Positions 8,384 to 16,861 of a DNA stretch of 64,000 nucleotides are shown here, one piece after another (position 1 is the stretch's first letter; each line of letters begins with the position of its first letter). The notes beneath the pieces are model-generated. The model did not search any database and was not told the origin of the DNA. It was given only the letters and a program-made list of their open reading frames with translations. Both the position numbers and the translations under genes were made by a program. The stretch is from NCBI GenBank assembly GCA_943842425.1, contig CALTBR010000003.1, forward strand, positions 372,001 to 436,000. The letters are read 5' to 3'. This DNA comes from UBA974 sp002292405. Its GTDB lineage: Bacteria; Bacteroidota; Bacteroidia; Flavobacteriales_D; Sanyastnellaceae.

Positions 8384-9139
8384 TTAAGCGTCGAGAAAGA
8401 AATTTCTCATTAACTCTTTGTATTCGGTGGTGAAATTTCTCCTGCCTTTTTCCTCGCCAGTTTCTAGAACAATTTTTGAGCAAATCGCAACGGAACTTAC
8501 TTGCTGAGAAAACTTAAATTCTGATAAAAACCTCACCGCCGAGTGTTTTTGAGTAGGCAGAATTTCGCAGCGCCTAACGCGTTTAAAGTTGAAGTCATTT
8601 GCAGCTGATATTAATTCGGCTTCTCTTTCAATAGGCCAAACTATTCCAAAAACACCCTCCTTACTCAAGATTTTCGCAACGCCTTTAAATAAGTCAGAAA
8701 TGGGTAGAGCATCGTCGTGACGAGCTAAATTTCTTGCGTAAAATGGAGATCTTGGTTTGTTGTGAAAGAATGGTGGGTTGCTAACAACAAGGTCAGCTTC
8801 GAAGTTCTGTGCTTCTTCCGACCACTGTTGGAAGGAACGCTCAATACAAAAAATCTGATTAACAAATGGTGACGATGCAAAATTTTCTCGAGATTGCTCC
8901 GCAGCTAATGGCTCTAGTTCAATTGCCGTTACTGCAGAATGCTCAAAACGTTGGGCTAACATGAGAGAGATAACTCCGGAACCCGACCCTATATCAACAA
9001 TCTTTAAATGCGTACTCGATTTTGACGGATTTGCCCAAGCGCCAAGCATAACAGCATCTGTTCCGATTTTCATCGCACACTTTTCGTCGTAAACGGTAAA
9101 GCGTTTGAATGTCATCTTGCGATTGCCAGAAGTGCCCAT
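8384..9139 (-). CDS. trmN6: tRNA1(Val) (adenine(37)-N6)-methyltransferase
   Basis: This 251-residue class I methyltransferase has SAM-binding VDIGSGSGVISLMLAQR and the N6-adenine catalytic motif NPPFF in VVSNPPFFHNKPRSP, followed by ARHDDALPISDLF, all typical of TrmN6 (YfiC). The enzyme would methylate A37 of tRNA1(Val). It is the last gene of a minus-strand trio: it starts 12 bp after the stop of the PaaY-like gene, which itself overlaps the thiolase gene. Confidence 0.9.
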   Translation of the reverse strand: MGTSGNRKMTFKRFTVYDEKCAMKIGTDAVMLGAWANPSKSSTHLKIVDIGSGSGVISLMLAQRFEHSAVTAIELEPLAAEQSRENFASSPFVNQIFCIERSFQQWSEEAQNFEADLVVSNPPFFHNKPRSPFYARNLARHDDALPISDLFKGVAKILSKEGVFGIVWPIEREAELISAANDFNFKRVRRCEILPTQKHSAVRFLSEFKFSQQVSSVAICSKIVLETGEEKGRRNFTTEYKELMRNFFLDA

Positions 9140-9151
9140 TAAAAAGGTTTG

Positions 9152-9748
9152 TTATTTATTTGATCGATTCATCCAAGTATCAAAATTAGGGAAGTCCTCT
9201 ACCCTATTCTCAGCGACCTCTGTTAATGGGACGACCTCGTCAGAATGATTCTTCATGTCTTGTGGAAGCCTGCGGTATAAAGTCGTGCCTTCAACTTTAT
9301 GATTGTACATTTCGTCGCTTACTTCTTTTATTCTCTTCGCAGGGTTTCCTAAAATAAGACCGCGTTCAGCCCAAACGCTGCCTGCCTTTAAAAAACTCAA
9401 TGCACCCACAATACAACCATCGCCCAACTCGACATCATCCATAATTACTGAATTCATACCGATCAAGGTCTCTCGGCCAAGGTGCGCTCCGTGTATACTC
9501 GCTCCGTGCCCCACATGAGCGCCTGTTTGCAGAACAACCGATTTTCCAGGAAACATATGCAAAACACAATTTTCTTGAACATTACACCCATCTGCAATCA
9601 CGACTTTCCCCCAATCGCCACGCAAAACTGCTCCTGGACCGATATAACAGTCCTTACCTATCGTTACATGCCCTATAACTACAGCATTGGGATGTATATA
9701 TGATGAAGGATGGATTACTGGAATCATTCCTTTAAATGACTGAATCAT
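9152..9748 (-). CDS. gamma-carbonic-anhydrase-like hexapeptide-repeat protein (PaaY/CaiE type)
   Basis: Left-handed beta-helix hexapeptide repeats run through most of the protein (VVIGHVTIGKDCYIGPGAVL onward), with metal-ligand histidines in CVLHMF and HVGHGASIHG, as in gamma-carbonic anhydrases and PaaY. PaaY is a thioesterase that protects the phenylacetate pathway; other relatives hydrate CO2. The start at 9748 forms an ATGA overlap with the thiolase stop, which decides against the longer frame to 9796. Because the upstream partner is a PcaF/PaaJ-type thiolase, a PaaY-like thioesterase role is the better guess. Confidence 0.85.
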   Translation of the reverse strand: MIQSFKGMIPVIHPSSYIHPNAVVIGHVTIGKDCYIGPGAVLRGDWGKVVIADGCNVQENCVLHMFPGKSVVLQTGAHVGHGASIHGAHLGRETLIGMNSVIMDDVELGDGCIVGALSFLKAGSVWAERGLILGNPAKRIKEVSDEMYNHKVEGTTLYRRLPQDMKNHSDEVVPLTEVAENRVEDFPNFDTWMNRSNK

Positions 9749-10953
9749 TGCGTATTTTTTATTACTACAGCGTAACCTTGTCCCACCCCTATGCAAAGGG
9801 TTACTAAGCCATACTTCCCTCCTGTTCTCTCAAGCTGTCTTGCTGCTGCAAGTAAAATTCTTGAACCTGTTACACCTAAAGGATGGCCAATTGAAATGCC
9901 GCCGCCGTTGGGATTTATTCTCGAGTCGTCATCGTCTAAGCCCCATGCTCGAATACAGGCCAGAGTTTGAGCTGAGAAGGCTTCATTTAGCTCTATTACA
10001 TCGAGGTCACTAAACGTTATCCCTGCTCTTTTTAATGCAATCTCAGAAGCTTGGACTGGGCCTATACCCATGATACGAGGCTCGACACCGACAACGGCAC
10101 TGGAAATAATTTGGGCTAAAGGAGTAAGACCTGAAGATGATAGACCCGATTCATTAGCGAGAAGTAGTGCGGCAGAACCGTCATTTAACCCGCTTGAATT
10201 TCCAGCAGTAACACTTCCCCCTTCCTTGCGAAAAGCTGGGCGCAGTTTCGCTAGAATTTGTACTGTAGTTTCAGGTTTGATAAATTCGTCGTGCTCAAAG
10301 ATTAAATCGTCTTGCTTGCGGCGGGGAATATGTACCGGAATAATTTCCTGAGCAAGTCGACCAGAATCACGTGCAGCAGTTGCCTTCATGTGTGAACGAA
10401 AAGCAAAAGCATCTTGATCATCGCGAGAAATACTGTATTTATCTACAAGATTTTCTGCCGTTACCCCCATACCATCAACTCCATAAACGGTTTCGAGCTT
10501 GGGATTTATAAATCTCCATCCGAAGCTTGAGTCATAAAGAGAGCTGTCTCGACCGAATGCCTTAGAAGCCTTCGACATAACCCATGGGCCTCTTGTCATA
10601 TTCTCAACGCCACCGGCAACAACAACATCAGCATCTCCTAAAGCGAGCATACGAGATCCGTTTACAGCGGAGGCAAGTCCAGATGCACAAAGTCTATTTA
10701 CTGTTTCTCCGGGTATCGAGACAGGCAGGCCAGCAAGAAGTGAAGCCATCCTAGCGACGTTTCTATTGTCTTCTCCAGCTTGGTTTGCACAACCTAAAAT
10801 CACATCGCCCACCATAGCGGGGTCAAGACTTGAATTTCGCTTCAGAATCTCAGAAATAGTTAATGCGGCTAAATCATCTGTTCTGATCGAAGCAAGAGTG
10901 CCTCCAAAATTCCCAATAGGAGTTCTCACTCCATCAACAAGAAATGCATTCAT
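9745..10953 (-). CDS. acetyl-CoA acyltransferase, 3-oxoadipyl-CoA thiolase (PcaF/PaaJ) type
   Basis: This 402-residue thiolase has all catalytic elements: acylated Cys in NRLCASGLA, the general base His in GHPLGVTG, and the second Cys in CIGVGQG. Segments NQAGEDNRNVARMA and SFGWRFINPK are characteristic of the PcaF/PaaJ branch, which cleaves 3-oxoadipyl-CoA (and 3-oxo-5,6-dehydrosuberyl-CoA) to succinyl-CoA and acetyl-CoA in aromatic-acid catabolism. It is translationally coupled to a PaaY-like gene, which strengthens that reading. No ring-oxidation genes are in the window, so a broader beta-oxidation role remains possible. Confidence 0.88.
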   Translation of the reverse strand: MNAFLVDGVRTPIGNFGGTLASIRTDDLAALTISEILKRNSSLDPAMVGDVILGCANQAGEDNRNVARMASLLAGLPVSIPGETVNRLCASGLASAVNGSRMLALGDADVVVAGGVENMTRGPWVMSKASKAFGRDSSLYDSSFGWRFINPKLETVYGVDGMGVTAENLVDKYSISRDDQDAFAFRSHMKATAARDSGRLAQEIIPVHIPRRKQDDLIFEHDEFIKPETTVQILAKLRPAFRKEGGSVTAGNSSGLNDGSAALLLANESGLSSSGLTPLAQIISSAVVGVEPRIMGIGPVQASEIALKRAGITFSDLDVIELNEAFSAQTLACIRAWGLDDDDSRINPNGGGISIGHPLGVTGSRILLAAARQLERTGGKYGLVTLCIGVGQGYAVVIKNTQ

Positions 10954-10971
10954 TTGTATTATTTTCTATTG

Positions 10972-10979
10972 CAAAGATA
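10972..10979 (-). promoter_or_regulatory. -7 element upstream of the thiolase operon
   Basis: The minus strand reads TATCTTTG, an exact TAnnTTTG box, 18 bp upstream of the thiolase start codon. A TTG at standard distance was not seen. Confidence 0.4.
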
Positions 10980-11033
10980 GTTGAGAATAAGGGGCGTAAA
11001 TTGCATTAGGAAATTGTACTTGAAAATCATCCC

Positions 11034-12143
11034 ATGAAAATCGCTATAGCATCAACTTTTCATCCGTATCGTGGAGGAATTGCCCAATTCAACGATGCGA
11101 TGGCAGTAGCTCTTAGAGCTGATGGGCATATGGTAAATTGCTTCAACTGGAGCCGCCAGTATCCCTCCATCTTATTCCCGGGTGTAGCCCAAACAAAAAC
11201 CGGAACATCAACCCCTCCTCATTCTACATCAGCTCCACTGGATTCTATTTCACCAAACTCTTGGCGTAAAACAGCTAAAATAATTTTATGTGATGGAGGA
11301 GTGGATGTGGTGATCTTACCGTTTTGGCATTCAGCCTTAGCACCAGCTTTAAGAGGGGTCGCAAAGTCTATTAAGCGCTTATCGCCCGAAACAAAGGTGA
11401 TCGCAATAATGCACAACGCAACTTCTCACGACGGGAAAGCTTCCGACAAATGGCTTACCCGGAGGTTTCTCAAACGAGTGGATAACGCGGTAACTTTGAG
11501 CAAATCAGTAACTCAAGACGTAATAAAATTAGCTCCTGATTTACCCATAAAAACCTTATTTCACCCTTTATACGACGATCTACCTCAAAAGCCTGAGAAG
11601 AAGTTGGCCAGAGAAAAACTTGGCATTCCTGTGAATGCGAAAAACATCGTCTTATTTTTCGGTTTAATAAGGCCGTACAAAGGACTTGAGGTTCTTTTAA
11701 AGGCAACGAATTTACTTTCTGAGGATACTCATTTAATCATCGCTGGCGAATGTTATGGCACATGGGAAAAATATGAGAAAATAATAAACGTCAGCAAAGC
11801 GAAATCTAGAATTCACGTATTTAACTGTTTTATCCCAGATGAGCAATTGGGGGATTTTTTCGTTGCAGCCGACCTTGTAGCTCTACCCTATTTATCTGCC
11901 TCTCAAAGTGGAGTTACAGCTACTGCTATACAATTCGATTTGCCCATTGTTGCCAGCAATGTCGGAGACCTTTCTAATTCAATTACAAATGAGACTGGTG
12001 CGCTTGTAGTACCGGGGGATTCAAATGCGCTTGGAGAAGCTATTGAAGCTTGGTTTAGTGAAGAACATACTGGATTAGGAGAAGCATACGCCAAATTAAA
12101 AGCCTCTAAATCTTGGGAAGAGTTCGCGAGGCAGCTTTTCTAA
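11034..12143 (+). CDS. glycosyltransferase family 4
   Basis: This 369-residue GT-B enzyme starts with the family GT4 pattern MKIAIASTFHPYRGGIAQFN and has the C-terminal nucleotide-sugar region with ILFFGLIRPYKGL-like text (VLFFGLIRPYKGLEVLL), DLVALPYL and SGVTATAIQFDLPIVAS, where the second E of the usual EX7E motif is not obvious. It would transfer a sugar from an activated donor in envelope glycan or glycolipid synthesis. It stands alone between two convergent/divergent neighbours, so no pathway can be assigned. Confidence 0.88.
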   Translation: MKIAIASTFHPYRGGIAQFNDAMAVALRADGHMVNCFNWSRQYPSILFPGVAQTKTGTSTPPHSTSAPLDSISPNSWRKTAKIILCDGGVDVVILPFWHSALAPALRGVAKSIKRLSPETKVIAIMHNATSHDGKASDKWLTRRFLKRVDNAVTLSKSVTQDVIKLAPDLPIKTLFHPLYDDLPQKPEKKLAREKLGIPVNAKNIVLFFGLIRPYKGLEVLLKATNLLSEDTHLIIAGECYGTWEKYEKIINVSKAKSRIHVFNCFIPDEQLGDFFVAADLVALPYLSASQSGVTATAIQFDLPIVASNVGDLSNSITNETGALVVPGDSNALGEAIEAWFSEEHTGLGEAYAKLKASKSWEEFARQLF

Positions 12144-12164
12144 GCTTGAACTTTAGTTACTGAT

Positions 12165-13181
12165 TTATTTACTAAATAGTGGTTCCATCAGCGGATCGAA
12201 TACATATCTCTGCACAAGCACCAGTTCACCATCTGCAGTGAGTCCATACATATGCTCACCATCGTGATTATTATCATCTGGACCACCCATTCCAGTTCCA
12301 GGTGATTTCCAAAACACGTCAAAGTGAGCGCTTCTCCCATCAAACCCAGAAACTTCATATGTGAAGCATGGGAGAGAAAGTCTTATACTATCCTCTTTAG
12401 ATTGAGATAGATGGTTATTGAAAGTTTCGAAGTGAACTTTACGAAACCTTAGAAATTTATCTTGAATTCTTAATGTATCCGTAAAGTCCACTGAAGACCC
12501 AGATTCGTTAAAAAGAGAGATCTCTCCGTCCACTGTAGATTTTATAGAGTAGGATTTTGAAGGTGATTCATGATCTGTAATCTTTACCTCAGCTAAAGTC
12601 CTTCCGGGAAAATCGAAAACACCGGTGTACCTCCACTCTGTTTCGTTCGTGAAGAATCTAGTAGACAAGAACCCAACAAAACCTTCTAAATGAACAATAA
12701 ATGGCTCTTGGGATTTCCCATCTTCTGGAGTCTCTAAAAGCATATATGTGCCTGTATGACTCGGAGTCGCTGTACCGATATACCAAGTTTTCTCTAGCTT
12801 ATCATCCCCCAAATAGATTTCCACTTTCTTGCCAGATCCACTTAGATTTCTAATGACGGTAGAACGCTGCAACTCTGGAACTGCACCTTTCACCTCAGCT
12901 CTAGCAAAGGTTTTCAAAAGCAAATCAGTAGCGTCCTTCCTCGCTAAGTGTTTTCCATTTAAAGTCCAAAATCGTGTGTCCGATCTTCTCTCCAAAAGTG
13001 CCGACTCTCCATTAGTACCCGCAATAAAAATCTTAGTTACAAGGGAGGTGTCTGCAATCGCAAAATTTGTAGTGGCTTCTGATGACAGATCTCCATTAGC
13101 CCCCTCTTGCATCTTCCAAAGTAAAAAAGTAAATACAGTTACAATGACAAGTATGAAGAATATGCGAAGGTTAGATTTCAT
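12165..13181 (-). CDS. DUF4340 domain protein, partner of the GldFG-like ABC module
   Basis: This 338-residue protein has one N-terminal membrane anchor (LRIFFILVIVTVFTFLLWKM) and an extracytoplasmic beta-rich body with LERRSDTRFWTLNGK, KVEIYLGDDKLEKTWYIG and YMLLETPEDG, the pattern of DUF4340 proteins. These are repeatedly found downstream of GldG-like ABC transporters. Here it follows the fused GldF-GldG gene by 31 bp in the same direction, so it is probably a subunit or client of that complex at the inner membrane. Its molecular role is unknown. Confidence 0.78.
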   Translation of the reverse strand: MKSNLRIFFILVIVTVFTFLLWKMQEGANGDLSSEATTNFAIADTSLVTKIFIAGTNGESALLERRSDTRFWTLNGKHLARKDATDLLLKTFARAEVKGAVPELQRSTVIRNLSGSGKKVEIYLGDDKLEKTWYIGTATPSHTGTYMLLETPEDGKSQEPFIVHLEGFVGFLSTRFFTNETEWRYTGVFDFPGRTLAEVKITDHESPSKSYSIKSTVDGEISLFNESGSSVDFTDTLRIQDKFLRFRKVHFETFNNHLSQSKEDSIRLSLPCFTYEVSGFDGRSAHFDVFWKSPGTGMGGPDDNNHDGEHMYGLTADGELVLVQRYVFDPLMEPLFSK

Positions 13182-13212
13182 TTTTATAAGGTGTTATTTA
13201 ATGCAGAGAGAT

Positions 13213-15693
13213 TTAACGCTTCAAAGTAATAGAACCGTATTTACGAGAACGAATTTTAAATACAATTAAACTAAAGAAGAGTACAACAACAAGTGGAAGC
13301 CCAAGCGCAAGAGACTGATAACCCAACCTTGCCTCAGCGATCCTTTCATCATCTAAAGAGCGCAAGGTAATCGTCCTTGAGCGTATTGAAATCATAGACT
13401 TTTCATCTAAAAGATGATTGACTGTATTGCGCAAGAATTCCTTGTTGTCGTAAACTACTCGAGAGGCATATCTGTCGTAGCCTAAAGGATAAATTTGCCA
13501 ACCCTCAGGTGTATTTATCGTTTTATTTTTCGCTATATCTCCATCGCCGATAACCACCATCGAAGAAGTCTGACCTTCAGATCTAAATGCAAAATCACTA
13601 TCTCTGCGAAGCGTATCAGGCAATATGTCCGTAAAGTGGGATTTAAATTCACCCTCTAAAAGCACAGCGAAAGGTGCAAAGGGAGTGTTGTTCGAATTGA
13701 AGTACTCAGGTGTGAGGTCTACAATAGAGCTTGAAATTCTTACAGGAGCTAGATAGGTACGCGCTCGAGCAGAACTGCTCAGAAGAACTGTTTTCATGAT
13801 ATCTGCATCTGTACTGACAGTATCTATGCTTGACACGAAGTCGAAGTGAATGGGGTCTAAGTTCGTGGTGATGGGGTGGGTAACACCATGAGGGATGGCA
13901 AGAGGAGCAAAATACCAACTAAACAACTGCATGTTACGTTGATTCCCATTCGGCCCAGCATCAAAGGCTATAGGCGCGCACTGAGGGTCAATGACGAGGT
14001 TTCTGTTAAGACGTACTCCATAATCGAAAAATTGATGAGAAAGCCCAAGTTCGTTTGGCGTAGCCATTGTACCTGAATTGACTCGAAGTGAATCAAGATC
14101 TGTCAACATGGGATCTACCATCCATAAAATGCGCCCGCCACCCATTAAGAATTGGTCTAAAATCAACCTGTCCTTTGCAGGCAACTCTTCACTTGGAGCT
14201 GCTACAATGGCTAAATCAAAGCGATTTGTGCGGTGTTTAAGGCCGTCTATCTTCTCCGAGAGTATATTCAGGCGTCCATCAAGTGGCAATCTTTCTATAG
14301 AGTAATCTTCTGCAAGTGAATTCGCAAAGTCAGCAATTTCCATTTCATTCAATTCGCCATGTCCTTCGATAAACACGATGCTGGGCACGTCATCCAATAA
14401 TACCCGTCTCAAGGATGAGGCCAATTCGTATTCGATGGCGTTGATAGATCCTTGAATCATTGCGTCAGTGGGTTGAGGCGTTTCGGATTTAAAGAATTGC
14501 ACTGGAACTTCTTTATCCCCACAGCTTATTAGAGCTGAAGGCCAAACATTGCGAAACGTCTTTCCCCCAGACGATTCGTATCCTATTCTAGTAAAGGACA
14601 GCCCGAGTTCGATGAGTTTGTCCTCGTTTTGACCACGCGTCCTTCTATCGTCAGTGCTGTAGATGTCAATAAATTTAAAGCGCAAGCGGTTGTTACTTAC
14701 GTCAGCGAACTCCTCTAGCTTTTCTCTGATTGCAACTTCTAACCTCTTCCATGACGCAGGGAAATCGCCCGTTAAATAGCAGGTGACAACGACATCTTTC
14801 GAATGATCATTGAGCTCATCAAGTATGACGATCGAACCTTCGGTGAGGGTGTGACGTTTCTCTGCTGTGAGGTCGAAACGAGTGTGTGCGATTTGGGCTG
14901 CAAATAAAAGCAAAGAACTTATGGTCATCACCATAATTAACCTCATGCCTTCCCTCCCTAAACGCCCCCTCTCGAGTGCAAGGACAAACCTCGCCAATTG
15001 CAAAAACAGCAAATCTACGAAGATGAAATACGCTACATCTCGCGTGTCCACCAAGCCCCGACTCAATGATCTATAATGCGCTTCAAACCCCATGTTTACA
15101 AAATAATAATCCCAATTTCCTAAGAGAGCGAAATCCCCCAAGGCGGTAAAACCTATATACGCAACTGTCGATAGCAGCATAGCGGTAAGGAAGGCTACTA
15201 AGGGTTGGGAAGTTGAAGCTGATAAGAAAATTCCTATAGCGGCAATGGAAGACGACAACAATAACAGGCCTATGTATGACCCCCAAATGGCACCTAAATC
15301 TAAGTTCCACAAAGGATTACCAAGCTCTCCAAGTATATATACAAATCCAAGTGTAGGCACAAGTGATAACGAGATTACCGCTAGTGCGCCTAAGTATTTT
15401 GCAAAAATGACTTGACCTTCGAGAAGCGGGCGAGTTAGCAAAAGTTCAAGGGTTCCATTCCTTCTCTCTTCAGAAAATGACCTCATCGTAATTGCGGGGA
15501 CTAAGAAAAGAATCACCCAGGGAGCTAATGTGAAAAAAGGATCCATAGACGCTACGCCGCTGGATAGGATATTCCATGGCCCTGGAAAAACCCACAGAAA
15601 CAATCCCATTAAAAGAAGGAAAGCAGAAATCACAACGTAGCCCGTTAGCGAACTGAAAAATGTGCGTATTTCCTTTAATATCAGTGATTTCAT
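13213..15693 (-). CDS. fused GldF (ABC-2 permease) - GldG (auxiliary) protein
   Basis: This 826-residue protein joins two proteins that are separate in Flavobacterium. Residues 1-~240 are a six-TM ABC-2 permease beginning MKSLILKEIRTFFSSLTGYV with the EERRNGTLELLLTRPL motif, as in GldF. From ~245 a TM segment leads into RFDLTAEKRHTLTEGS, the GldG/intraflagellar-transport-like extracytoplasmic domain, which ends with a C-terminal TM (~795-820). The partner ATPase GldA is not in the window. GldAFG is linked to gliding motility or T9SS lineages. A 19-bp gap from the ABM gene and the following DUF4340 gene indicate one operon. Confidence 0.88.
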   Translation of the reverse strand: MKSLILKEIRTFFSSLTGYVVISAFLLLMGLFLWVFPGPWNILSSGVASMDPFFTLAPWVILFLVPAITMRSFSEERRNGTLELLLTRPLLEGQVIFAKYLGALAVISLSLVPTLGFVYILGELGNPLWNLDLGAIWGSYIGLLLLSSSIAAIGIFLSASTSQPLVAFLTAMLLSTVAYIGFTALGDFALLGNWDYYFVNMGFEAHYRSLSRGLVDTRDVAYFIFVDLLFLQLARFVLALERGRLGREGMRLIMVMTISSLLLFAAQIAHTRFDLTAEKRHTLTEGSIVILDELNDHSKDVVVTCYLTGDFPASWKRLEVAIREKLEEFADVSNNRLRFKFIDIYSTDDRRTRGQNEDKLIELGLSFTRIGYESSGGKTFRNVWPSALISCGDKEVPVQFFKSETPQPTDAMIQGSINAIEYELASSLRRVLLDDVPSIVFIEGHGELNEMEIADFANSLAEDYSIERLPLDGRLNILSEKIDGLKHRTNRFDLAIVAAPSEELPAKDRLILDQFLMGGGRILWMVDPMLTDLDSLRVNSGTMATPNELGLSHQFFDYGVRLNRNLVIDPQCAPIAFDAGPNGNQRNMQLFSWYFAPLAIPHGVTHPITTNLDPIHFDFVSSIDTVSTDADIMKTVLLSSSARARTYLAPVRISSSIVDLTPEYFNSNNTPFAPFAVLLEGEFKSHFTDILPDTLRRDSDFAFRSEGQTSSMVVIGDGDIAKNKTINTPEGWQIYPLGYDRYASRVVYDNKEFLRNTVNHLLDEKSMISIRSRTITLRSLDDERIAEARLGYQSLALGLPLVVVLFFSLIVFKIRSRKYGSITLKR

Positions 15694-15704
15694 ATTAACT
15701 ACCT

Positions 15705-16013
15705 TTAGTTAAGATTTATATATGATACTACCTCTGGAGCTGCAGCAAAAAGTCGCTTTGTTTCAGGCCAAACTTCACCAAACAATTCCGACATTCTATA
15801 ATCATTTAAACTCTTCTCGCTATCCCATCTACTAACAGTCGCTCTCACCAAAGGATTTGTGGTGTCTTTTACAAGCTCGACTTTAAAGCAGCCCGGTTGG
15901 CCTGCTATCGCCTTTTCATGCTTTTTGAAAATTGTCTCAAACTGCTTCAATGTCTCCTGGGTAAAAGTCATTCGTACAATCCTGATAATTTTTGCCTTAC
16001 TCATACTAAACAT
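15705..16013 (-). CDS. antibiotic biosynthesis monooxygenase (ABM) domain protein
   Basis: This 102-residue single-domain protein has the ABM/dimeric alpha-beta-barrel pattern: IIRIVRMTFTQETLKQF, a central GCFKVELVKDTTNP strand, and VSRWDSEKSLNDYRMSE. Family members range from quinol monooxygenases to small heme-degrading or signalling proteins, so the reaction is not assigned. An alternative ATG lies three codons inside (16004). It sits 6 bp after the SAM hydroxide adenosyltransferase gene and 11 bp before the gldFG fusion, clearly within the operon. Confidence 0.75.
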   Translation of the reverse strand: MFSMSKAKIIRIVRMTFTQETLKQFETIFKKHEKAIAGQPGCFKVELVKDTTNPLVRATVSRWDSEKSLNDYRMSELFGEVWPETKRLFAAAPEVVSYINLN

Positions 16014-16019
16014 ATAAAT

Positions 16020-16826
16020 TCATTCAGAAAACTCTATCCTAATCACGTCGTCTAACCTAATCCCTAACATACTTGAGGCTCCACCATTTGCAGATCCAGG
16101 AGCCCCTTTATAAATAGCGATCTCTAAAAATCCTAAATGATTAAAAACAGCTACAGAATCACCCACTGGCACGTCGCTATAGTTCTCACATATTTTCCTA
16201 ATATCACTCCTGCTTGATCGCATCACGATCACAAACTCCCTAAACGTCCCCACATCTTTAAACCTCCTCTTAGTAATATCTGTAATGCAATTTCCAAACC
16301 CATCGATATGAATAACATGTCCCGTCAAGACTCTGTTTTCGAAAACCGGATGAAGCACAGACCTAGGCTCTAAAATTCCGGCAGGGCGACCTAAGAGCTC
16401 AGGGATGCCACCTTTTGAGAGGTGGGCAGCCGCAGGAACGAAGATTGAACGTTCTGGAAATGTAGGGTAATCAAAGTCCGCCATCATGTTAGACAAATCA
16501 TATACGGCATCGGGCTGTTTCCCGAAAATCAAATGAAAAACCCCAGTGTCCGATCCAATAAAGTATTGGTCTTCTATCCGAACTATTCTATGTGGATGCT
16601 CAACAGTCGCCTCAGACATCACGGCGACAATGTGCACAGTTCCTTTCGGGAAATGTTTCACACATGAATTAAGAAGTAGAGCTGCATCTACTGAGCTAAA
16701 CTTACGAACATCATGTGATAAGTCAACTACAGTAGCCTCGGGTGCTAATGTAGCAAGCGCCCCTCTTAGGATACCAGCATAGAACCTTTCTGGTCCATAA
16801 TCAGATGTAAGTGTAATTATAGGCAC
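16020..16826 (-). CDS. SAM hydroxide adenosyltransferase (SAM hydrolase, DUF62)
   Basis: This 268-residue protein has the family start ITLTSDYGPERFYAGILRG, the VVDLSHDV segment, and the C-terminal block GHVIHIDGFGNCITDI, as in S-adenosyl-L-methionine hydroxide adenosyltransferases and the related fluorinases. The hydroxide-type enzyme splits SAM to adenosine and L-methionine. It heads a minus-strand operon with an ABM protein, GldFG fusion and DUF4340, and is divergent from phoH with starts only ~35 bp apart. Its link to gliding-type genes is positional only. Confidence 0.9.
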   Translation of the reverse strand: MPIITLTSDYGPERFYAGILRGALATLAPEATVVDLSHDVRKFSSVDAALLLNSCVKHFPKGTVHIVAVMSEATVEHPHRIVRIEDQYFIGSDTGVFHLIFGKQPDAVYDLSNMMADFDYPTFPERSIFVPAAAHLSKGGIPELLGRPAGILEPRSVLHPVFENRVLTGHVIHIDGFGNCITDITKRRFKDVGTFREFVIVMRSSRSDIRKICENYSDVPVGDSVAVFNHLGFLEIAIYKGAPGSANGGASSMLGIRLDDVIRIEFSE

Positions 16827-16845
16827 GGAACAAAGGTGGGGTGAT

Positions 16846-16853
16846 TATTTTTG
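16846..16853 (+). promoter_or_regulatory. -7 element upstream of phoH
   Basis: TATTTTTG fits TAnnTTTG and lies 8 bp before the ATG at 16862. It implies a very short leader and argues against the alternative GTG start at 16841. Confidence 0.35.
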
Positions 16854-16861
16854 CCAACATA

